Source of the DNA: Streblospio benedicti
Taxonomy: Eukaryota > Annelida > Polychaeta > Spionida > Spionidae
Direction: 5' to 3'
DNA: 64,000 nucleotides
NCBI GenBank assembly: GCA_019095985.1
Contig: CM032659.1
Coordinates: 11,252,313-11,316,312 of the forward strand
The notes under the pieces were generated by a model, which saw only the letters and a list, made by a program, of their open reading frames with translations, did not search any database and was not told the origin of the DNA. Position 1 is the stretch's first letter. Every line of letters starts with the position of its first letter. Shown one piece after another: positions 1-9,003 of the stretch. Both the position numbers and the translations under genes were made by a program.

Positions 1-3000
1 CTGTCTTTGTGTATTCGTGGAGCGGTGGGACTGAATCATACAAATGGTAATACATGCGGGGACCTATTGGGAGTGTCCATGGTTAGATTTGTTGTTATCG
101 TTATTGGAGTTTGGTGGGGCTGGAGTTGAAAACAAAAACACACGATTGTGTAGATTTGCAAACCAGCCATATCCCACTAGCCTCGATCACTGTTCTTATC
201 ACCAACCTTGCACGATCCAGGTTACCTGATTACCCTCCATTATCATTACGCCATTGAAGCACACACGAGCAGGCAGAACCGTCTATAATCATTCTGCTGC
301 TTGGCATAAATTCTGAGATTTGCACTGAGATAATCCCCCTTTCATCCTCACTATTAATGGTTCGGATTACCTTTTGAGCTTACCGATGCATCACTGATAT
401 GGCCGAAAACCGTGTAATGAAAGATAATGCCGCTTAGTGTAAAACTGTTATATTTATAACCCACGTTGCAGACGTGATGATGTTCAACTGCTCGTTGTTT
501 CCCTTTGAGAGTTGATAAAATATAGCAGTCTATCTACTTGGTATGTAACACTGCATTGCTCTTGAACATTTCGAGAGAGATTCTGAAACACATCGACATA
601 TTAGCTATCTTCATCATTTCAAGGGCTTACTCATGAAGTGACTGTCAAAAGGCGTTACTATAGTATACTGGTAAGGAGGGGAACACGAAAACAACAAATA
701 TTCTTGCCCTTTAAACACCTCCGGCAGTTCACAGACAGACGATGCTCAAATATATGCTAATTTCTTTGTCTTCTCAAATATATGCTAATTTCTTTTGTCG
801 TAGGTCTTTCCTTTCACTTTGCACTTCCTACCCTTATATGTAACTACTACATACTCATATCATCAGGCCAGTTACCACACTATGAAAACTGAGTGGGTAT
901 TAGTGATATATACATGGGTATTCAAAAAGTGTAAAGCCTAAAAAAGCATCGAAAAAAAGAATCTATTTCCGCTAAAACATCAATTTTGACAAAGTTGTTG
1001 AACCATGTCTCTTCTAAAAACACATAGTCATTTCGCTTATAACACAAATCTTAAAAAATATAGGGATAAAGAATGCCTACACATATTCTTCAATGTCTTG
1101 AAATGGGGAAGAAATGAAATTTTAAAGGATAATAAATTTAACTCTGTACAATTTCACTTCTTAGGTCATTTCCGTTGTCTGTTTCCTCTGAAACGTTTTG
1201 GCTAAAACGGATCGTCTGCATGGTATGACAGCGAACCTCATTTAGACTGAGTTTTACATTTCTGTGAATATCCATCTTTATTATGTCCTAAAATAAACCA
1301 AGCGCAACTATATCAGTGAAGAATAGATCTACTTTAAAAGAGCAATGTCCTGCAGTGCTGCAAAACATAACAAACCCGAATGATTTCCATAAATAACATC
1401 TTTGTCTCCGAAACTGTATTGTACAGCAAGACTTCTTTTGCAATCTATCTTCAAACTGTCGGCAAGAAACGTCAAACCCCTATTTCAATAAACATAGATA
1501 ATCATATCAGTCAGCTTTAAAGGTCGTGAGCCTAAACCCAGTCACCTTGATAAGCCTCTAAGTGTGACTCACCAAGCCCTAATTGGCCTTAGTCTTTCAC
1601 AAATGGTTCTTTTACTGGCGCCGAGTGCCGTCTGTGAGAGCCAATCACCACTTTGTGCCAGTTTAGATGACCTACTGCTCGTCTACGGGGACATCCCAAT
1701 ACTAGGGGCATGCACGTTTTGACGTATGTTGAGGGTGTGTGGTGTAGGTGGTGGTTTAGGGAGGTAGGGAAGGGGCTACAGCAGATTAGATCATCATTAA
1801 TAGTTTATGTGTAGCTTCCAATTATACTTTAACAATAAATTTTCAGTACGACCTCTAAGTATCATCACCCACGTATAGAACATCTCTATGTATAACCAGA
1901 TTTTTGCGGTCCTAGAGGCCTTGACATGTACATCATAAAGAGACTACTTCTTTATAGAGACCACTTGAGGCCAATCCTCCGGTGGTCTTAACAGAAAGGT
2001 ATCACTAATCCATTCTGGACCCTAGGCTTGAACGCCGCCGCTATCATCACCCCATCATCCGCATTACAACCAATTAGTACCAGTCAGCCCCCCCATTAGA
2101 CTTGTCCTGCCCTGGGCAGCTGTGCTGCGCCGCACATTGTACTAGCATGTAATATGTTGCGCACACGCTCACATGATTTATACATAGGCAGTATGAAGCT
2201 GATGATTTTGCTAATTCAATTGCCAGTGCCTGTGAATGTCTGGTTTCCTGATAACTTTACCCTATTTTCAAACTCTACCACACAAAACCTGGATTCGCCC
2301 CTGTATTTTCGCTCATTGATGAGGCACTTAAAATACAGATCAAAATGTCGGTTGTCTCCATCCATTCTCGTCGTCTTTGATGTCAACAATAGCCCGCAAA
2401 TAACTCACGGAGGCCATCAAACTACCGCCGACGCATACACGCACTCTCTCTTGTTTGTGATCCATAGGTCCTGCTCTGGATAGGGATACACAGTGGTCAC
2501 TGGATCCATCATCATGGATCATCCAGAGTCTTATTCAAACGTTAACCATCCCCGTAGCCAAGGCAATATACCAAGCAATATAACCTGTCATTAGAGTAAC
2601 ATGTATGATAATCTGACAAATAAACAAGATGAAATGGTCAATGATACAAATATGCATTGAATGTATAGAAGTACATCAACATATTTTATCACTCACGTAA
2701 CTACATATGTCACACAGCTCATCTAAGTCCATATAAGGATATTTAAAATTTCTTTTAAAAACGTTGTACCTGTTTATCCCCGTAGTTCCAATACTTAGAA
2801 GAAGAAAACACATACACCCAATTTAATGACAATAAATACAGCTACAGAATCAGAATTACCTTTAGCAATGCTATTAAGCTAATTAAGAAATGTAATTTCC
2901 CTGAAGAGAACGTGTTTAGACTCAGCACTGAATGAACTACGTGTATAGCTGGTTTGTGTTTGTTACTTTGGAGAATTCATTATCAGTCACAAGCAAATTA

Positions 3001-3271
3001 TATTACATCTAGCAATTATATATCAGAATAGTTCTCATGACATTTAGATCTAATTATCAAGCAGCATAAACCTGTTTTAAGAATACCGTAAATTAATAAC
3101 TAGAAAACTGAGGCACGAATGCATTCAACACTATTTTTTATAGGTAATTGCAATGTTTTTAACATGGTCAATACTCTGGTGAAAAGGTGAAAAGAAGAAA
3201 AAGAACAGAAAAGAAGATAAAAAAGAAGAAATCAAATGGTCCCTATGTACTTCTCACTGTGCACTACACTT
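1..3271. other. Non-coding upstream region
   Basis: No supported gene. Open frames here are short and lack splice or domain support. The stretch contains a 28-bp tandem duplication (745-800) and, near 1900-1990, words such as GAGACCACTT that resemble the interior of the pogo-like MITEs seen later, but no terminal repeats could be paired. It probably holds the promoter and perhaps a 5' untranslated exon of the kringle gene. Confidence 0.6.
745..800. repeat. 28-bp tandem duplication, two copies
   Basis: The unit beginning CTCAAATATATGCTAATTTC occurs at 745-772 and again from 773. The second copy differs by one extra T near its end. This is a simple local duplication. Confidence 0.9.
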
Positions 3272-3331
3272 ACGTTCATGTACGCTATAACGTGTATCAA
3301 GTGACGTTTGACGTACGACGCATTCAGACGT
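3272..3331. promoter_or_regulatory. Cluster of five ACGT cores upstream of the kringle gene
   Basis: ACGT cores lie at 3272, 3290, 3304, 3311 and 3328, two of them inside TGACGT half-sites. TGACGT is the half-site of CREB/ATF-type bZIP factors. The cluster sits about 125-185 bp before the start codon at 3456. I see no clear TATA box in a sensible position. A regulatory role is an inference from word density and position only. Confidence 0.35.
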
Positions 3332-3455
3332 ACACAAGAATGTGTACAGACAGAGGATTTTGCATTAAAAACAAACAAACAAATTATGTGACCAACAGTA
3401 CACGCTCAACCATCATCATGTAATGCCCGGTTGATAGGGTTTGCTGCAGGGAAAG

Positions 3456-6400
3456 ATGTACTGCAGCCGCAGAATTATATTCTGCAGCATTATCTGCGCT
3501 GCGGTTTGCCAGGTAGTTCGATCTTCGTTTGATGGACCCGGCGACTGTCAGTACACAACAAAAGGTCAAGAATATGCGGGCAAAGAGGCGACGACTTACA
3601 AAGGTACGACCTGTCTTCCATGGACTGAGTTTGCAATGGATTTTTCTGAAGTGGTTAACCCGAGCAACTTTCTGCGTGATGGAGGTAGTGTGAGCGCCGC
3701 AATGAACTACTGTAGGAATCCGGACGGCAAACAGGCAGGGCCCTGGTGCTTTGTGCAGAAAGTAGGAGCCCTGTGGGACTATTGTAATGTTAACTTCTGC
3801 CCGTATAAGAAGCTACAGGGGACGCCAGAGCAGTCTTCAGAGGTGGATGGAGCCGGTGCCTCGTTGGCTATGGATGGTGACAAGGAAACCTGTTCTGAGA
3901 CTGAAATACAAGCTGAGGCATACTGGCAGATTAACTTGGAATCACCAGCTTTGGTACACTTTCTGAAAATATTAAGAAGAATAGACAGCGGGGATAGAGA
4001 ATTTACTATTGCTGATACTGAAAATGGTGATTTTTGTCAACAGGACCCAATCACAATGCCAGCTAAAGAGGCAGGGACAGATGAGTATAGGTTTTGCAGT
4101 AATGAAATGTTTGTTAATTCTCTGCAGATAAAAAGCGTGACTCCTGATGCTGACTTAAAACTTTGTGAAGTGGAAATTTTCCCATGTGGCTATTGGACGA
4201 AGAAGGAAGGAACAAAAGCCGTACTCGCTTCAGCCTTAGATCCTGGCGCAATGAATGTTTCTGATGCTGAGAATAAAGTCCAAAAGTGTCAAGATGCTTG
4301 TGTGAAGACCCCACACTGTGTTGCTGTAGACATTGATAACACTTTGGGTGAATGCTACTTCTATCTTTCTGACTATGCATTACTCATGGGTTGGACAGAA
4401 GACAATACTGACTATGACCATTACATCCTGACTCGATGTCCACGCCTTGATTGCGGCAGCGTGGTGTCTCTGGTGCCACGCACTGGACTCTCGTCGCTCA
4501 ACCACCCAGGCCTCACCAGCCTCATCATCATACCCATCCAAGCCCGAGGGTATGTGTCAAAGATTAGGTACTTCGCTGCACGCAGTGGAGTATTCTACCT
4601 CGGAGTGTATAGATACGCAGACGGAAGTGGAGAAATAGTTCCTGTCGAGATCAAGGAAGTGGTGAGCACAGGCTCTGGATTGCAAGAAGCCACCATCAGG
4701 CTCCGTCTTGAGTTCGGAGACAAGATTGGCGTGCATTATCCGGAGGAGACCTCCGGTGGCAAGGAAGGTGTGCTATTTGTGGAGGATGCATTTACAAAGG
4801 GACCTACTCGCAGCGCTCATCTCATTGAAGGCGACATCATCGAGGGTGTACAGGTGTTTGAACTGAATCATAATGAGCTGAGTATTGGCCAGCCACTCAA
4901 TATGGAGCGTTTCCTCGGCACGATGGCGCTGGCTGTGGCTCTTGAGTTCCAAGTCAACAGTCAAGCTGTGTGCGCAAAGGAGAGTGTAGTGACAGAGCGT
5001 GGAACCCCTAGAGAAAACCCGCTAATAGCACTGCCAGCTATGAAGAGTGGGAGCAATGAGTTGGTCGTGTTTCCCAGCATGAAGACATCATATGAGGGCC
5101 GGGTGCAGATGTGGCGATGTTTCACCCAACGTGCAGGTATTTTCTACCTGAGCGTATGGAGATACACAGCAGACAAGTCCAAACTTGTGTGCGTGGGAAT
5201 CAATACACTCCACAGTCTTGGCAATTTTCTGCAGGAGTTCTGGGTGGGCTTAGATGACCAGATTGCTGTTCATGCGGGTGACATGTTCGGAGTTCACCAG
5301 ACAGCAAACGACACAGAATCCATGCTCTACTATCAGTTTGAGCCAGACTCTGACTTAACAAAGCTTGATTTCCAGCATGCTGTGTACACTTCCTCAGTAG
5401 ATGTTGCCGTCGGAACGACTTTGAAATTCACTAATTTGGAACATCAGCTACGATTAGTCTCCATGGAAGTCTCCATAGCCACCATGCCACCAGCATGGCA
5501 GATAAATTGTCAGGAGTCTAATGCAGCACTTTCTGATGGGGTACATCAGCTTGATCCCATGGTCAATAGTTCACAGGCTATTGTGTTCGTTACTTATAAA
5601 GTGCCATATGAAGGCTTCATTAGCAAGTGGAAGTACTATGCCCATTCAGCTGGATATGTTCATTTTGGCGTGTTCTATTATGAAAAACATATTGGCATGA
5701 TCAAGCTGAGGGGCAGCAACAAAGTAGAATCCTCTGGGCCTGGGATCCAGGAGTATACTGTTCCTGCGAACTATCAAATCAAAGTTAACGCGAATGATTT
5801 CATTGGTGTTTTCTATTCTACAGTATCCGTTAATGATAGCATTATTTCTATCAAGAAGCCTGAATTGACTCTTACAGAACTGCAGACACATTCTGACTAT
5901 CACGTAATTGTGAAGGCTGACGTCTATGCTGAGCAAGATCCAATGATAGGATATGCAGAGATCCCCCTACCATCTAAGGACCCCGACGAGTATGAAAGAC
6001 TGTCAGTTGCCTTGGACTTTACTGTGATTACCAAATGGGGCTGTGACGGTAGCGTAGCTAAAGACCCAACATTATGTACACCTCTGGCAATTGGAACCAA
6101 GAACAAAAGTCCTGATTTCTTCATACTATTCAGCAAAAAGGTCTTGCTTCACAAAAATATGTGGAATGACCCAAGTGATCTATTAGTAGGTGCAAACTAC
6201 TTGGCATATGACCTCAGTGACGTTTTTCCGGGTATTGAAGGCAAAGCCGTCACCGCAATGTATTGGTATGACAATGATACCTACTTATTTCTTGATGATT
6301 TCACTGTAATGAAATATAACATGACAGCCATAGACGCAATGCCATACAGTCAAGTTGACGGTTTCCCCAAACCCATTGTAGAGGTGATAAAAGGTCACAA

Positions 6401-8216
6401 TAGTAAGCAAATAGTGAGTGCTCTGTCTTGGATAAATGAATTAGATTTTGGGTATGTCATAGCAGTTGATGGTAATCAAAGAATGAAAGTATACTTTGCT
6501 CTAGGTGCAGCGACTAACCCACGTGCAGATGGTGAAAGCGTACCAAAAGTATTTCCTGGCCTTCCTTCAATGGATGCACTGGGATCAATCCACAGGGATT
6601 TCAATTATGCCTTGTTGATGTTCTCTAGGAATGACATGTACTATTTGAAAATGGATGACATTGGTGCCGGGATCAGTAATTTAGGGGAATTCATTCCCCC
6701 GTGGTGCAAAGTGGATGGCCCAGCTGATTGTAGCTTGCCCCAAAGTGTGGCAGTATCTAGTGATGGTGAAACACTTTACATTGTGTATGACAGCGTGGTG
6801 AGGGAGTACAGAGGATGGAGCACAAATGATAATCTATTGTCTGCCAGTTACACACAATATGAGCGTCACACTTACTTCCAAGGCATCAGTGGGAAGAGAG
6901 TGACTGCTGTGTATGTGTTGGGTACCGACATCTTCGTCTTTACAAATGATTTTAAAGTGAGCAAGTATTCTATCACGGACTCAAGGCCTTATCCACAGCA
7001 AGCCGGCTTCCCACAGCTCATCAGCTCGTTCATGATGAGCCTGCCAACAGGTGTTAACATTGAGAGTGCTGCCATTGATACGGTGAACGCAAAGTCCTAC
7101 TTTTGCACAGCCAAGGAGTGCTACGTGTACAATTATGGAGACAACTCCACAACTACAATGACACTGGATGATGTTTTCAAGCCAGGCTTTCCTTCTGGGT
7201 ACTCAGCTTTCTGGATCGCACGAGGAGAGAGGCTGATGATGATGGGGAAAACTGTATATCGCAGACCTTTTGATGGAGAGTGGGGACAATTGGGTGATCT
7301 GCAGACGTCTCCACCCTGCCCCAAAACATGTGCTCCTCCGCCACTACCAACTGGCTTGGAGCTTGCACCTGCGGATGACCTGAATTCTGTACTGCCATCT
7401 TACCCTGTAGGTGCAAGCCTTATTGTCCGCTGTCAGCAATACTACTTTGGAAAGTCTACAGTAATTACATGCTCTAGTGATGGACAGTTCAAGTTTGATA
7501 TGGAAACTCCAGCTAAATGCCGACTAATGGGTTCAGTGAAACCTGTAGCTCCAGGCAACTTTCTTAAGCATGATACAATAAAGGTCTCTGGAGTGATCGA
7601 CCTCAGGTACCCCATGCCATGTGATGGCAACATCACAAGCATTAGGTACCAGGCACGGGGTTCTGACAACCGTCAGGCATGGGACGACGGGAGAACACTT
7701 GTATTCTTCATTGCAAGTAACCAAGACCCAAAGAACCGCTGCAGCTTTGGCAACATTACACAATCCGAAAAGTTTCCCAGGAAAAATTATGGAAATGAAA
7801 TCATTACGAGACCAAGAACAATCCACGTTAAAGAAGGAGACCATTTTGGGTTCTGGTGGCCAAAGTTTGGCATTGTGGCTTATGACCAAGTCTCAGACAC
7901 ACAAAACTATTGCACAGGAGGAGGGGCCTTGAAACAAGAACCTAAGTCAGGTTCATCAATATCTTATGGATTAAGTTCAGACAGCAACAGTAATTCACCA
8001 AGCCACAGAGACTACGCCATGTGGTTGAACGTTGTGTGTGCTGAGCCTGCAGTGACCAAATCCGCCAGTGTAGTTAAAGACATCGTTGCCGACCCTCCAG
8101 AGAAAGACGCTTCTGAACAGATAACGTCAGAGGGCAACCGCATCCGCAAGAACCTGATCCTTCTCTTGACATCTATCGTAGCCTATTGGAGCTGCTGCCA
8201 TTTAGGTTCCCGTTGA
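3456..8216 (+). CDS. Intronless secreted or membrane-tethered mosaic protein: kringle, PAN, novel repeats, hemopexin-like, sushi
   Basis: This single open frame encodes 1586 residues. I chose the ATG at 3456 because GAAAGATG fits a Kozak context and a signal peptide follows at once (about 1-24, core IIFCSIICAAVC). A splice-acceptor-like TTTGCTGCAG lies just upstream, so a 5' UTR exon is possible. Visible domains, by residue: kringle 31-115 (six Cys, NYCRNPD, GPWCF, WDYC); an F5/8-type or fucolectin-like domain about 121-244 (ASLAMDGDKETCS); PAN/Apple-like 246-328; three repeats of an unrecognised module at about 354-428, 536-614 and 708-787; hemopexin-like blades about 920-1280 (GKAVTAMYW, GKRVTAVYV); sushi/CCP 1292-1355; a fourth diverged repeat about 1375-1468; a hydrophobic C-terminus (LILLLTSIVAYW) suiting a GPI signal or a short membrane segment. 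Known use of these domains suggests extracellular adhesion, lectin or matrix binding, but the function is unknown. I recognise no family with this order. Confidence 0.93.
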   Translation: MYCSRRIIFCSIICAAVCQVVRSSFDGPGDCQYTTKGQEYAGKEATTYKGTTCLPWTEFAMDFSEVVNPSNFLRDGGSVSAAMNYCRNPDGKQAGPWCFVQKVGALWDYCNVNFCPYKKLQGTPEQSSEVDGAGASLAMDGDKETCSETEIQAEAYWQINLESPALVHFLKILRRIDSGDREFTIADTENGDFCQQDPITMPAKEAGTDEYRFCSNEMFVNSLQIKSVTPDADLKLCEVEIFPCGYWTKKEGTKAVLASALDPGAMNVSDAENKVQKCQDACVKTPHCVAVDIDNTLGECYFYLSDYALLMGWTEDNTDYDHYILTRCPRLDCGSVVSLVPRTGLSSLNHPGLTSLIIIPIQARGYVSKIRYFAARSGVFYLGVYRYADGSGEIVPVEIKEVVSTGSGLQEATIRLRLEFGDKIGVHYPEETSGGKEGVLFVEDAFTKGPTRSAHLIEGDIIEGVQVFELNHNELSIGQPLNMERFLGTMALAVALEFQVNSQAVCAKESVVTERGTPRENPLIALPAMKSGSNELVVFPSMKTSYEGRVQMWRCFTQRAGIFYLSVWRYTADKSKLVCVGINTLHSLGNFLQEFWVGLDDQIAVHAGDMFGVHQTANDTESMLYYQFEPDSDLTKLDFQHAVYTSSVDVAVGTTLKFTNLEHQLRLVSMEVSIATMPPAWQINCQESNAALSDGVHQLDPMVNSSQAIVFVTYKVPYEGFISKWKYYAHSAGYVHFGVFYYEKHIGMIKLRGSNKVESSGPGIQEYTVPANYQIKVNANDFIGVFYSTVSVNDSIISIKKPELTLTELQTHSDYHVIVKADVYAEQDPMIGYAEIPLPSKDPDEYERLSVALDFTVITKWGCDGSVAKDPTLCTPLAIGTKNKSPDFFILFSKKVLLHKNMWNDPSDLLVGANYLAYDLSDVFPGIEGKAVTAMYWYDNDTYLFLDDFTVMKYNMTAIDAMPYSQVDGFPKPIVEVIKGHNSKQIVSALSWINELDFGYVIAVDGNQRMKVYFALGAATNPRADGESVPKVFPGLPSMDALGSIHRDFNYALLMFSRNDMYYLKMDDIGAGISNLGEFIPPWCKVDGPADCSLPQSVAVSSDGETLYIVYDSVVREYRGWSTNDNLLSASYTQYERHTYFQGISGKRVTAVYVLGTDIFVFTNDFKVSKYSITDSRPYPQQAGFPQLISSFMMSLPTGVNIESAAIDTVNAKSYFCTAKECYVYNYGDNSTTTMTLDDVFKPGFPSGYSAFWIARGERLMMMGKTVYRRPFDGEWGQLGDLQTSPPCPKTCAPPPLPTGLELAPADDLNSVLPSYPVGASLIVRCQQYYFGKSTVITCSSDGQFKFDMETPAKCRLMGSVKPVAPGNFLKHDTIKVSGVIDLRYPMPCDGNITSIRYQARGSDNRQAWDDGRTLVFFIASNQDPKNRCSFGNITQSEKFPRKNYGNEIITRPRTIHVKEGDHFGFWWPKFGIVAYDQVSDTQNYCTGGGALKQEPKSGSSISYGLSSDSNSNSPSHRDYAMWLNVVCAEPAVTKSASVVKDIVADPPEKDASEQITSEGNRIRKNLILLLTSIVAYWSCCHLGSR

Positions 8217-8577
8217 TTGTATAGTATTTTTTTGGTTTACAGTATCCTGTAAAACAGTAACGAGCGCTTTTATTTGTGCAAACCACTTGTGAATGAAATT
8301 GAATAAATTAATATGTTTATGAATATGGACTGAACTGCAAGAACCTCTATTGATAGCATGAACACTAAAGTCTTCATGTTCATGTATTGTGAATGCGTGA
8401 TCTGTTTTATTTTTGTAATTTAAAAGTAAATTTGATATTATGGTTGTTATAAGTAATAAAGAATAATCAGTTTTCGTAATAAATATTATTGAAGTAAAAA
8501 AAATATATGTGTTCCTGAATAGATTATGTTCATTTATCTGGACAACCAAACAAACATTGTATGATTGTAAGATACTA
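8217..8577 (+). other. 3' untranslated region of the kringle gene with polyadenylation signals
   Basis: AATAAA occurs at 8302-8307, 8455-8460 and 8478-8483, on the coding strand and 86-262 bp past the stop codon. The last is followed after 12 bases by a run of eight A (8496-8503). Any of the three could be used. Confidence 0.6.
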
Positions 8578-9001
8578 GAGCAGTGCACACCCATCCCGTA
8601 GGTCACACCCATCCCGTATGTTTTTTTAACAAAATATTTAGCATGCAAACAAGTACCAAATAATATTACTACTTTGAACACGATAGTTTTCCCGGTGCCA
8701 AAAGTGTAAAAAGAAAATTTCTAGTAAGATCTAATGTAAATAAACATGTTCAAATTGCATATTATCGCCACCTACGGGATGTGTGTGCACACGTTATTTC
8801 ATAACAAAATGCATCATAGATCATGAAATTTTAATGAACCATAAAAATTGTGTTTGTCTTTTTGTCTTACGAAAATACAAGTAAGTAGCTTCCGTTTTGA
8901 CACCTTAAACGCTATTGTTGGTTCATTAACAGCGGTGCTACAATGGTTTAAACAAAAAAAATAAAAATAAAAAAAATATACGGGATGGGTGTGAGGTGCT
9001 C
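8578..9001. mobile_element. TA-flanked MITE with terminal repeats carrying ACACCCATCCCGTA
   Basis: The left end, GAGCAGTGCACACCC onward, is matched by the inverted right end, GGGTGTGAGGTGCTC. Both are bounded by TA (8576-8577 and 9002-9003). The word CACACCCATCCCGTA recurs at about 8603-8617, with an inverted partial copy near 8773-8785, so the ends are built of repeated words. There is no transposase frame. A TA target suggests a Tc1/mariner- or pogo-type source, but the superfamily is not certain. It begins about 360 bp past the kringle gene's stop codon. Confidence 0.65.
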
Positions 9002-9003
9002 TA

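Noticed and set aside
3187-3423. 78-codon plus-strand frame just upstream of the kringle gene
   Set aside because: It begins with a Lys-rich translation of an A-rich tract and overlaps the presumed promoter. No domain.
3441-3455. Upstream non-ATG start for the kringle gene
   Set aside because: TTG at 3441 would add five residues, but eukaryotic initiation and the signal peptide favour the ATG at 3456.
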